A DNA stretch of 64,000 nt from positions 682,001-746,000 of the forward strand of contig JAOWBW010000147.1 of assembly GCA_026119855.1 (NCBI GenBank), given 5' to 3'. Under the pieces are notes generated by a model. That model did not search any database. It was not told the DNA's origin and was given only the letters and a program-made list of their open reading frames with translations. A program made the translations under genes and the position numbers. The stretch comes from Campanula takesimana. Lineage: Eukaryota; Streptophyta; Magnoliopsida; Asterales; Campanulaceae. Positions 1-9,052 of this stretch are shown piece by piece; within the stretch, counting starts at the first letter, position 1, and each line of letters starts with the position of its first letter.

Positions 1-172
1 CACATTGACACTTCGACAGTCTCGGTACGCTATCGATCTTCTCTCTAGGTTCAACATGACAGACTGTAATCCATCGTCTTCACCTATGACACCTCACTCT
101 CGGATGTCTGCTAATGATGGAGATCCATTACCGGACCCTACTACATATCAAAGTATTGTGGGGGTGGTCTTC
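1..172 (+). pseudogene. Ty1/copia reverse transcriptase fragment (left half of split element)
   Basis: The plus strand reads as the C-terminal part of a copia reverse transcriptase, with residues such as YAIDLLSRFNMTDCNP followed by DPTTYQSIVG. One extra base near 165 shifts the frame. The sequence stops at the element A boundary and resumes at 12258 with the expected next residues (RPDIAFSVNQ type), so both pieces belong to one element split by insertion. The start of this element lies left of the window. It is a dead remnant. Confidence 0.85.
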
Positions 173-1345
173 TGAAAGGCCCTGTTTAACTAAATGAACA
201 GATTACTTAAAAATTGAACAACTAACTGTTTGAGGTTAGCTGTTGATGAGAGATAAAACTAAAAAGAAATGTGCAGCGGAATAAAATGAATAAATAAATA
301 AAAGGACAAGGTGTAGTGTGTGTGTAAGTGTAGAGACAAGAGTGTACATAGTATTTTTAAAGTGGTTCAGAGGCAAAACCCTTCTCTTACATCCACCCCC
401 ACTGTTGGAACAGTGAGACCAATTCACTATAATATTCTCTACTTTTAGAGTTACAAGAATTGATAAGGCAAGATCCTTTGAACCCCCTCTACTTAATTGA
501 CACTTCAATTAAGGTTGCTTCTTTCAAAGCGAGAAAAAGAAAAAGAAATAAAATACACAAGAGTGTTTACAAAAGTAGCTTGGCTGTTAGCTGGCTGGAA
601 TTGGGTTGTAACTGGGTGCAAAATGGCACAATACTTGCAGGGGTTTATGCAAGTATTCAAAACTGCAGAGAGAATGCAGTAAGGCTATAAAAAGTGAAAT
701 GTTGTAAAAATGGGTTAAAAGGGTCACTTGACAACATTCCAGTATACTCCTTTATATAGGGGAAGGCATATAGCCGTTGGGGGACAAGGGTACAGTAGTA
801 GCCGTTTGGGGAACAAGGTACAGAGAAGTAATGGTTCCCTTTGACTTTGACTGAAAGGTTTGTTTGTATTTCTGTATACAGGTTGTCAAGGTTTGGGGAA
901 GGTGTATTCACACTTGAACAAGCTTCAATATGAGTTATTCCAATGACTTGTAATATTGGAACAATTATTATTCAAGGATCTGACTGACGTGGAGATAGCT
1001 GTTGAAGAAGAATAGTTTTAGGTGTTTGAAATAGGGGAGCTTAGCTGTTGGGCTTGTAGGGCCTTAGTTGTTGAAGATTGTTTGAAGATATCATCTTGAT
1101 AATTTATTTGAGGTTGAGGGAGTTTGTAATAGGTATTTCTTCAGTTTGTTAGATGTGTAGATGATAGGTAGATCTTGTAATGACTTGGTTGTTTAAGTGA
1201 ATGGAGATAGGACAGCTTAGCTGTTGAGCTTTGTCTTGGGTTGCAGGTCTTTTGTATACATCATATAATCAATGACTTGATTATTTATTTATCAAAACAT
1301 ATTTACTATGATTAATTACGAGTTAAACATAGTGAGGTACTAACA
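173..1345 (-). repeat. 3' LTR of element A
   Basis: It matches 11078-12257 along its length, with scattered substitutions and small indels. Read on the minus strand it starts TGTTAGTACC and ends CCTTTCA. It holds a minus-strand TATA box (rc of tttatatagg near 751-762), the near-perfect hairpin CACTGTTGGAACAGTG at 400-415, and TTCCGCTGCAC near its 3' end. The family word AGCTGTTG occurs near 238, 985, 1035 and 1210. Small ORFs in this stretch are not genes. Confidence 0.93.
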
Positions 1346-1361
1346 ATTTCCCCCTTTTTGG
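1346..1361 (-). other. Polypurine tract of element A
   Basis: The minus strand reads CCAAAAAGGGGGAAAT and directly abuts the TGTTAG start of the 3' LTR. This is the expected position and composition for the plus-strand DNA primer. Elements C and D have equivalent tracts at 35502 and 33959. Confidence 0.85.
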
Positions 1362-1569
1362 TAAATAAATAAAGGTTTTTGATTATGTACCTGCAAGTGT
1401 AAGTGCTAAGGGAATAGTAAACCAATGAAGAGAAATTCTTCTTGATAATATTTCTTGGCAAGCAAACTGTTAATAGAAATTAAAAGGTACTAGTGGAAAT
1501 AATTGAAGAGCAAAAAGTGTTCTGAACAGCTATTAAAAAAACTAATGAAAACAAACTAAAGAACCTATA

Positions 1570-2451
1570 CTAGGCATTATGACTTTTCTCCACAGCTTTC
1601 TTTTCTTGAATGAGGGAAGCTTTTCTCACTGGGTCATTCCTTCTATAGAACCACTCATTGTTCCAGTTAAGTCCCATCATGTAATTATACTGGAAGTGTT
1701 GATCTTGTCTGGCTGTCAACTGATCTTTGGTGAGCACTGGTTGATTGTAAAGAAGCCTTAGACCAATCCATGCTTGCAGTTGCTGAGGAGTCAAGTTCTC
1801 ATCAGATGGTGACACCCCCATTAGGTATTCCTTGTAAAGAGAGACAGGTCTCTTTTTGGAGAATTTGGGAGGCTGATCAGTAGGAGGGTCTTGGAAGTAG
1901 GAGAAGATAGAAGTTTGTGAAGGTCTAGGAGGCAGGGGATGGCTGCTGGGAGGAGGAGGGAAAGCTGTTGGGGTTGGCTGTTCAGGAGAAGGATGAATTA
2001 GATTTTCACCTCTTTGAATGATGAACTCAGACACATCATCAAGTTTTCTGAGTAGGGAGGACTTGAGCTGTTTGATGAGGGTGGCTGAGAATTGGTTGAA
2101 ATTAGTGAAGGTTAGGTAGTATGGAGGAATGTATTTGAATGGGTCAAAATTAGGAGGAAGGTTTGGAAATTGAGATCTGGATTTCTTATGGAATTTAGGA
2201 GGAGGTGGAGGAAGATGTTGAGGATACACAAAAGAGATTGGGAAGAGACTTTTGACAATTAGTCTCATTATGCAGCTCTTCTTTGAAAGCAGAGTCCAAA
2301 AGATGGACTGGGCATATTGAATGCATAGGGCATACACAATGGAGGAAGGAGTGTAGAGGCATTCCTGAAGATTATCAGAAATGAGATGGGAGAAGACAAG
2401 TTCCCATTCAGGATTTGTTGACATGGTATGAACAGCAGAGAGTCTTGACAT
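1570..2451 (-). CDS. Accessory protein AP2 of element A (unknown function, proline-rich)
   Basis: This is an open frame of 293 codons lying last before the polypurine tract, in the pol direction. I do not recognise the family. The N-terminal third is hydrophobic/aromatic and aligns with the AP2 ORFs of C (36511 leftward) and D (59912 leftward): FSHLISDNLQECL here against FSQWLSPKLNEGL in C, and a shared IYWKL/IFWTL block. Next come a P/S-rich linker with PPPPP runs, and a C-terminal region with W-N-N-E/K-(L/W)-(Y/F)Y followed by a basic stretch, also shared with C. An upstream ATG at 2561 opens a second frame that runs into this one, so a frameshift near 2450 probably shortened the N terminus. 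The position corresponds to the env-like ORF of Sireviruses, but I see no clear signal peptide or membrane anchor. Confidence 0.6.
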   Translation of the reverse strand: MSRLSAVHTMSTNPEWELVFSHLISDNLQECLYTPSSIVYALCIQYAQSIFWTLLSKKSCIMRLIVKSLFPISFVYPQHLPPPPPKFHKKSRSQFPNLPPNFDPFKYIPPYYLTFTNFNQFSATLIKQLKSSLLRKLDDVSEFIIQRGENLIHPSPEQPTPTAFPPPPSSHPLPPRPSQTSIFSYFQDPPTDQPPKFSKKRPVSLYKEYLMGVSPSDENLTPQQLQAWIGLRLLYNQPVLTKDQLTARQDQHFQYNYMMGLNWNNEWFYRRNDPVRKASLIQEKKAVEKSHNA

Positions 2452-2700
2452 TTCTCATTTGCTTGAAGGCTTTACTTAGCTGTTGAAGGGCTGCCTTGGT
2501 CGTTGAAGATCCTTTTGGTTGAAGATGAAAGAGTTTGATCAAAGCAGGTCTCAGGGAGCATTTAGACATACATTAGAGAGTAATGTGAAGTGCTTGGATG
2601 ATCAAAATAGTTAGCTTAGCTATTACATGAGTATCTTAGCTGTTGGACTGTTTTGATACTGCCTTTGTACAGAAGGATGTTTATTGAATAAATATTTGCG

Positions 2701-2745
2701 AAAACATATTTACTATGATTTATTTTAAACATAGTGAGGTACTAA
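2701..2745 (-). repeat. Internal copy of the LTR edge between AP1 and AP2 (element A)
   Basis: These 45 bases closely match the last 45 bases of the left LTR (up to 1345), ending in gtgaggtactaa. They lie inside the element with no polypurine tract beside them. Element B carries the same internal copy at 22020-22064, so it predates the split of A and B. Confidence 0.7.
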
Positions 2746-2937
2746 TATTAGTAAATGATTAATGGGATGAGGTTTATAGAGAAAACTGTTCAAACATAAG
2801 TAAACTAGGGAACAGGGGAAAACATATTTCAAACAGCTATGACCTAGGCACCTATACTAGTGTTCTAGTCAGATTCTGAGGATGAGGATGAATCATAGGA
2901 CAAGTAAATGATTTGCGGCCCTTAATGTTGTTCCCCC

Positions 2938-3702
2938 TCAGCTATTGGAAGTCTTCTTATCAAACTTCCTTGTTTTGCTTCCATCACAGCAGAGGTACCA
3001 TTCATTTTGTATGTTCCAGTGGGGAACTACCTCACGAAATTTTTGAAGCAAGACTAGGGTCATGAACCTAAAGAGGTTAGGTTGCCCAGCCTTTTTAATT
3101 CCTTTGATGGTGGAGGGGTAGTTCCTCAGATTAAAGTTCTCCAGAAGGATGGGACCCCAGTTGGTCCTACCTCTGAGAAGAGCCAATGCTTGTTTCCACT
3201 CTGAGACACACATTTGATCAAATGATGATCTTTTCCCATAGATTCCTTTGAGAACAATGTCACACAGGACAGAGTGTCTCTTGGAGAGATGCCTTTTGTG
3301 GATAGGCTGGTTCTTGAGGTCTAGGTAGTTGGTTTGGCCTGTGAAGGTTCGGTGGAAAGGGGCAAAGTCCTTATCTAAGGCAGAGTCCCATATATCTGTT
3401 AGGAAATACTCATTTATTTCAAGACCTAAGAAGATACTGACATCTAGATAGGAGATGACAATTTCTTCTTCTCCAAACACAGTAGTGATGGAGTGGTCAT
3501 GATTCCTCACACCAGTGTTGTAGAGGTGGACGCAAGCATGGTCAAGAATGGGGGCTTTCACTGTGAGTATAGTGAGCAACCTATTGTTTTCAAGGAGACT
3601 TTTTATGTATTGACCCGTTTCTCCTTGGAAGAAATCTTCTTCGATGTAGTACCCATGAGCATCTTCGGGTTCAAGAGGTTGTCTAATTATGGGAGAAGAC
3701 AT
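2938..3702 (-). CDS. Accessory protein AP1 of element A (unknown function)
   Basis: This is a 254-codon frame starting at ATG 3702 (MSSPIIRQPLEPEDAHGY). Homologues are in B (23076 leftward) and, more distantly, C (42578 leftward). Shared blocks are K-PIL---C-H-Y--GV, (V/I)(V/L)KG(I/L)-GK(R/T)SS, SEWKQ and LFRFM--(V/I)LLQ. The general look recalls plant-transposon accessory domains (a fold recognised by blocks such as KGI and NWGPI), but I cannot assign a named family. Comparison with B shows a deletion at 2937 that removed a short lysine/serine segment and shifted the frame. The ancestral stop, after an acidic serine tail (DSSSSSESD), is visible at 2865. The gene diverges from the aORF across a shared promoter. 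Confidence 0.65.
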   Translation of the reverse strand: MSSPIIRQPLEPEDAHGYYIEEDFFQGETGQYIKSLLENNRLLTILTVKAPILDHACVHLYNTGVRNHDHSITTVFGEEEIVISYLDVSIFLGLEINEYFLTDIWDSALDKDFAPFHRTFTGQTNYLDLKNQPIHKRHLSKRHSVLCDIVLKGIYGKRSSFDQMCVSEWKQALALLRGRTNWGPILLENFNLRNYPSTIKGIKKAGQPNLFRFMTLVLLQKFREVVPHWNIQNEWYLCCDGSKTRKFDKKTSNS

Positions 3703-4311
3703 GATTTTGTTTTACAAGCATGGGAATAAGGAGAGGTTTGAAAACAGAGAAGGTTAGGGTTTGAAAACAGAGGATGCGAAAATCGAAGAGAAAAAATGAG
3801 GGGTTTTAACTGATTCAAGGTTTAAAGAGAGTTAAAAGTAGATAGATCATGGTAGATGGTGGGGACAATGGTTATATTTTAGAAGATCGAGGCGACGTGG
3901 GGATTTAAAGTAGCCGTTAAGAAGATTTGACAGTTATCCTCTTTTACTGTTCAAGTGAACAGTAAATAGAATAGAATTAAATGAGAGGCCATTTATTCCC
4001 AGAAATCGCGGGCGTCTATTTATGGAAAGTAAGGGATAAATATAACCTTGCACTCTACAACATTAATATTGACCATCACATTCTCAGTTTTTGCCACAAT
4101 TTTGAACCAATAGTACAGATTTGATGGTCAAATCAGTTGATATTTTGGACCAACATTAAAATTTAACAACTAAGTCTATAATCTTACTCTTTTATGAATA
4201 GTCATAAATTCCTTGTGTATATAAGGAATATGGACTTAGCTGATGAATACAACCTAAGTTTATTCTCTTTAGACTTAGCTGTTGAGGGCATTCTTAGTTC
4301 AATTATTGAAA
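3703..4311. promoter_or_regulatory. Divergent promoter between AP1 and aORF (element A)
   Basis: This 609-bp spacer has no ORF. A plus-strand TATA box (TATATAAGG, 4218-4226) lies 86 bp before the aORF ATG at 4312. A minus-strand TATA-like box (CCATAAATAG, complement of 4016-4025) lies about 310 bp before the AP1 ATG. B has both at the same relative places, with a better minus-strand box. D keeps the aORF-side box as CTATAAATAG. The conserved positions support a two-way promoter driving internal transcripts independent of the LTR. Confidence 0.55.
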
Positions 4312-5383
4312 ATGGGAAGACTATCATCTAAGTTTAGTCCCAAAAAGATGGCTCAGACAGCTAAAAAGTTAATCTTTTCAATCCCTGTAGGAGAAGAGAC
4401 TGAGAGAGAAAAGTTTGAGAGAGAGTACAGATCATACACTATACAGAGTGATCATTAGTTGTAGGAGGAAGTTGAACAGCTTCCCTTTGATCACCCTCTT
4501 AAGTATAGAGAAATGAGAGAAAGGGAGAAGAGAAAAAGAGATTGGGAGTGTGAAAGGGAAGTTTTGGAGAAGTTTGAGAGAGAGAGAGAGATTGGTACAT
4601 CTGAATGAGGTTAAAGGTAAGGGAAAATAGAAACAGGAGGAGGAGAGAGGAAGTATAAAGTTGTTTGGACAGAACATGAGGGTAGGGAAAGGAGAGAGCA
4701 GCAATGCAAGTGCTGCACAAACAGAAGTTCAAAGGGTTCATTCTCTTGGAGATTTGATAAGAAAGGAGCGTTTAAAGGTCCATGAGAAGGATATTGGAAT
4801 GATAGCTGTTGAGGGAAATTAGGTGTTGAGGCCATTTATATTGAGGGAGCTAATGAGTCAGGAAGATATCTTAGTTGTTCAGGCCAAGAAGGTGCCTGTT
4901 GCTGAACAGCTAAGGGATTATGTCCTAGTGACAAGGGATTCTTTGTCAATAAGCATGGCAGTGCTTGAAAAAGGGGGAGATAATTTTCATGGGGTCCAGC
5001 AGTCACCATCAACTACTCACACTCAACTGTTTAGGCAGTATTTGAGGTGTTGTAGTCTAGTTCAATTTAAGGAAGGGAATAATGGAGGTCCTTCTTCCCA
5101 TATGGCAATGATAGCTGCAGAGAGCATGCAGACCTCAGGGACTTTTAGCTTTGTTTCTCCCTTAGATGATTTCCCACCCTATGATGCTGTGGAGGAGTGG
5201 TGGCCAAGAACCATGGGTCCACCACTTCAGCATTCAGTTCTTTTCATAGATCCTGTTATAGAAAGGCATCCAGTATGGTTGGAAAGATATTTGGGGGAAG
5301 GTCTGTCCACACCTGCTGGGACAAATGAAAGGGGGGATATGCAGGATAAGGGGTCTGGATGTTATTGGAAACAGATCTTGTAA
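4312..5383 (+). pseudogene. Antisense accessory gene (aORF) of element A
   Basis: The gene is encoded opposite to gag-pol. It starts MGRLSSKFSPKKM, matching D (MGRLFSKFSLSKM). A charged, probably coiled-coil part rich in ERE/KR follows (YRSYTIQSDH, then EEVEQLPFDHPLKYRE). Stops around 4457-4463 break the frame. The last 186 codons (4823-5383) are open and hold the best conserved block: SGTFSFVSPLDDFP, then EEWWPRT, then HPVWLERYLG. The SGTFSF-SPLD-FP and WWPRT motifs recur in C. The gene ends about 280 bp from the converging pol stop. I do not recognise the protein. Antisense ORFs are known from some other plant LTR elements, mostly Ty3-type, so this copia case is notable. Confidence 0.65.
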
Positions 5384-5667
5384 GAAGGTAGAGGATTTTG
5401 AACAACTAAGATAGTTCGTTAGCTGTTGAGAAAGGTTTTGTTGAACTTTTTGTTTTGGAGAGGGATTTTTGAGGAGGGAAGGCTACCAGCAATACATGGG
5501 TAGTGAGGTTAAGTACTAGTTCCATGTTGTATGATGTAAACATGCCATCATATGACTGTCCTTGAATAGATATCTGTTTTAGGTTAGCTATTGAGAAACT
5601 GTAGAACAGCTAACTATGTCTTTGTATTTCTTTAAAGTTTATTAAATGAATTTTCAGTTTATCCCTT
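5384..5667. other. Gap between converging aORF and pol (element A)
   Basis: There is no gene here. The two reading directions meet in this space. It carries the family word at 5419 and a variant near 5585, and it is A/T-rich. Transcripts from the aORF promoter and the LTR promoter would overlap here or read into each other. Confidence 0.5.
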
Positions 5668-8600
5668 TTACTTAGGCAAGTTAATCATTCCTAACATTGC
5701 TCTCAAAAGTTCAAACCTCTATTCATCCATAGCTTTAGTTAGAATGTCAGAGACATTGTCCTCAGTACCAACTTTGGATAGGTTAATATTCCCTTTTTCA
5801 ACATGATCTCTAATGAAGTGGTGTCTAAATTTAATGTGTTTGGTTTTAGAGTGTTGAACAGGATTCTCAGTCATAGCTATTGTACTTGAATTATCACAAA
5901 ATATAGGAATATTAGTGACATTCATACCAAAGTCTTATAGTTGACTTTTTAAGTACAATATTTAGGAACAACAGAGACCAGCTGCAACATATTCAGCCTC
6001 AGCTATTGAGGTTGCTACAGAGGTTTGCTTTTTGCTAGACCAGGATACAATTCTTGATCCAATGAATTGACATCCACCACTTATTGACTTTCTGTCCAGA
6101 TTGCATCCAGCATAATCTGAATCAGTAAAACCAATTAGTGAGAATGGTGATTCATTAGGATACCATAAGCTATAGTCAGGAGTTCCCTTAAGATATCTCA
6201 AAATTCTTTTAAGAGCAGTAAGGTGAGATTCTTTAGGGTTGGCTTGAAACCTTGCACAGAGACATACACTGAACATGATGTCTGGTCTTGAGGCAGTAAC
6301 ATATAGGAGGGATCCTATATAGCTTCTGTACAGTGTTTAATCAACACTTTGACCATCAGTGTCAGCATGAAGTTTGGTTGTTGTAGACATGGGTGTCTTA
6401 GTTGTTGAGGCATTCTGCATATCAAACTTCTTTATCATGTCTCTTGTGTACTTGGATTTATTAATAAAGATTCCATCCTTCATTTGTTTGACTTGGAGAC
6501 CCAGGAAGTAGGTAAGTTCTCCAATCATACTCATTTCAAACTGTTTTTGCATAAGATCTCTAAATTCTTTGCAAAGGTCCTCATTTGATCATCCAAATAT
6601 TATATCATCAACATAGACCTAAATGAGTAGTGTGTCATCTCCATATTTTTTAATGAACAGTGTGTTGTCAATATGACCTTTGATAAATCCTTTATCAAGA
6701 AAGAAGTTAGACATAGTGTCATACGAAGCTCTAGGGGCTTGTTTGAGACCATATAAGGCTTTGTCTAACTTGTATACATGATCTGGGAATTTAGGATGTT
6801 CAAATCCAGGAGGTTGAGCAACAAACACTTTTTCATTTAGTACTCCATTCAAGAATGCACTCTTGACATCCATTTGGAATATTTTCATCTTTTTGAAAGA
6901 TGCAAAGGCTAGAAATAGTCTTATGGCTTCAAGTCTTGGTACAGGGGAAAATGTTTCATCATAGTCTATTCCTTCTTCTTGTCTGTATCCCTGAGCTACA
7001 AGTCTGGCTTTGTTTCTAACTACAGTACCATCTTCACTCATTTTATTTCTAAATACCCATCTGGTACCTATGACAGTTTGATTTCTTGGTTTGGGAACAA
7101 GTTTCCATACTTTATTCCTTTCAAACTGTTCTAGTTCTTCTTCCATTGCTTCTATCCATTCTGCATCTTGAAGAGCTTCATGGATCTTTTTGGGTTCCAT
7201 TTGAGAGATGAAGGCACTCATGAAGATATCATAGTGAGGAATGCCTTCAGGAATGGTTTCCTTTTGTATAGGAATAGAGATAACAAGTTTCTCAGCATTG
7301 ACAATGGGGATAGGAGTGGAGATTTGAGAAGGGACAATTTGACAGCTAACAGTTTCATCTTGGCTATTGGGAAGAGGAAAGCTGTTGGGAGTAGGTAAGC
7401 TGTTGGGAGTGTCTTTGGGCAGAACATATGGAAGAATAGAGTTATTCTCATATGAAGATGAGGGATTATTGGTTGTTGGTGAAGGTTCTGGAAGGTTGTC
7501 AGAGTTTCAAATATTTTCATCAAAATCACACAGGTCAGTGTTGCTTTGATCATTGTTTTCATCAAAGTCAACATGAATTGATTCTTCTACAACTAGTCTT
7601 CTTTTGTTATATACTCTGTAGGCTTTGCTAGTGTTGGAGTAGCCTAAAAAGATTCCTTCATCACTCTTGGAATCAAATTTATCCATGTTGTTCTTCCCTT
7701 TGTTGTGAATGTAGCATTTGCTTCCAAATCCATGAAAATAGGATATGGTAGGGACCTTTCCATTCCACAACTCATATGGGGTCTTCATATGATACTCGTT
7801 GATGAGAGTTTTGTTTAGTACATAGACATCAGTTGTAACAGCTTCACCCCAAAAGTATTTAGGAAGATTGTGTTCAAACAACATTGCTCTTGCTGCATCA
7901 CAAATGGTCCTATTCTTTCTTTCTGCAACTCCATTCTGTTGTGGAGTTCTTGGTGCTGAAAAATTGTGATCAATTCCAATTTGATTACAATAAGTGTCAA
8001 CTCCAGTGTTCTCAAATTCAGTTCCATGATTAGATCTTATATTTTTGATAGACAAGCCTTTAAAGTTCTGAACTTTGTTGAACAGCTGAGTGAGATTCTG
8101 AAGAGTATCACCTTTGGATTCAAGAAGGATGATCCAAGTGAATCTCGTGTAGTCATCAACAACTACAAGGGAGTATCCTTTCCACCTAGAGATCTAGTTC
8201 TAATGGGACCTAATAAATCAATGTGAAGGAGATCTAGAGGTTTGGAAGTGTCAAGTCTTATTTTTGCAGAAAAGGAGGTCTTCTTTTGTTTTCCACATTG
8301 ACAGGCTTTACAAAGCTTGTCCTTCTTGAAGGGTATTTTGGGGAGACCTTTAACAAGGTTGGAGATGGACAATTTTGAAATAGTTTTGAGGTTCAAATGA
8401 GCAAGTCTCTTATGCCACAACCAAGACATATCAGATTGGCACTGGTCTTTTCTATAGATAACATGGTAACCTTTGTCACAGATTTGGCTAATGCTGGTCA
8501 AATTGTGTTTAAGGCCTTCAACATAAGATACATCTGTAAAGATGATCTCCTTGGTCACTAGGTTGCCTGATCCTTTGACTCTTGCTTGAGAATTGTCACC

Positions 8601-8712
8601 AAATGTAACATTGGGACCATTCTTTGGTGTTAGCTGTTAAAGCCATTCATTGTTGTTGGTCATGTGTCTGCTGCATCCACTATCTAAATACCAGATTCCT
8701 TTGCTAGATACC
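5668..8712 (-). pseudogene. pol region of element A: protease, integrase, reverse transcriptase, RNase H
   Basis: On the minus strand the order is as follows. A protease active-site block (WYLDSGCSRHMT) lies at about 8711-8645. GAG-pre-integrase residues (WLWHKRLAHLN, LVKGLP, CKACQCGKQ) precede the integrase core with GTEFEN and SAPRTPQQNGVAERKNRT (about 8430-7900). The reverse transcriptase follows, with WKLVPKPRNQTVIGTRWVF and YVDD (about 7220-6340). RNase H shows the EAEYVAA block and TKHIKFRHHFIRD. The ancestral stop is at 5668. Nonsense and frameshift changes occur, for example a stop just before VYVDDIIFG near 6620. A segment between the protease and GAG-pre-integrase blocks, still present in B, has been lost. 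The product would be the replication polyprotein; this copy cannot make it whole. Confidence 0.9.
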
Positions 8713-9052
8713 TATAAAATAGAATATAAATTATGGTACCATTTATACTTTTTAGGTCCAAAGGATTAGACTTTCTTTGGTGCCCTAGCCTTGCCACCTG
8801 ATATTCTCTTGAAGAACTGGTTAAGGGTGTTATAGTAGGACATGATTCGCATCATGTAGGGTGACAATGTGAAGGGTTGAGGAGAGTTATATAGGTGTCC
8901 GGTGTTGTAAGGGCTTTGATTTCTGTAGTTTGGTTGATGAAAGTGAGATTGCTGTCTGGAGTTTTGTGAGTGGTATGATGATCTAAGAGAGGAGTTTTGT
9001 GACTGATGGCTTTTCCCATTAGAATATTGCCAGTTTTGTCAGCTTGTCTTGG

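Noticed and set aside
236..911. Small ORFs on both strands in the LTRs of A (also 11141-11815) and similar ones elsewhere
   Set aside because: They lie in LTR sequence, are repeated with the LTR, overlap each other and match no protein pattern.
1570..2451. Calling AP2 or AP1 an envelope protein because of its Sirevirus env-like position
   Set aside because: No signal peptide, membrane anchor or cleavage motif is evident; position alone is not enough.
4432..4835. Three overlapping minus-strand ORFs rich in S, F, L and P
   Set aside because: They are shadows of the GA-rich, ERE/KR-coding part of the aORF on the other strand.
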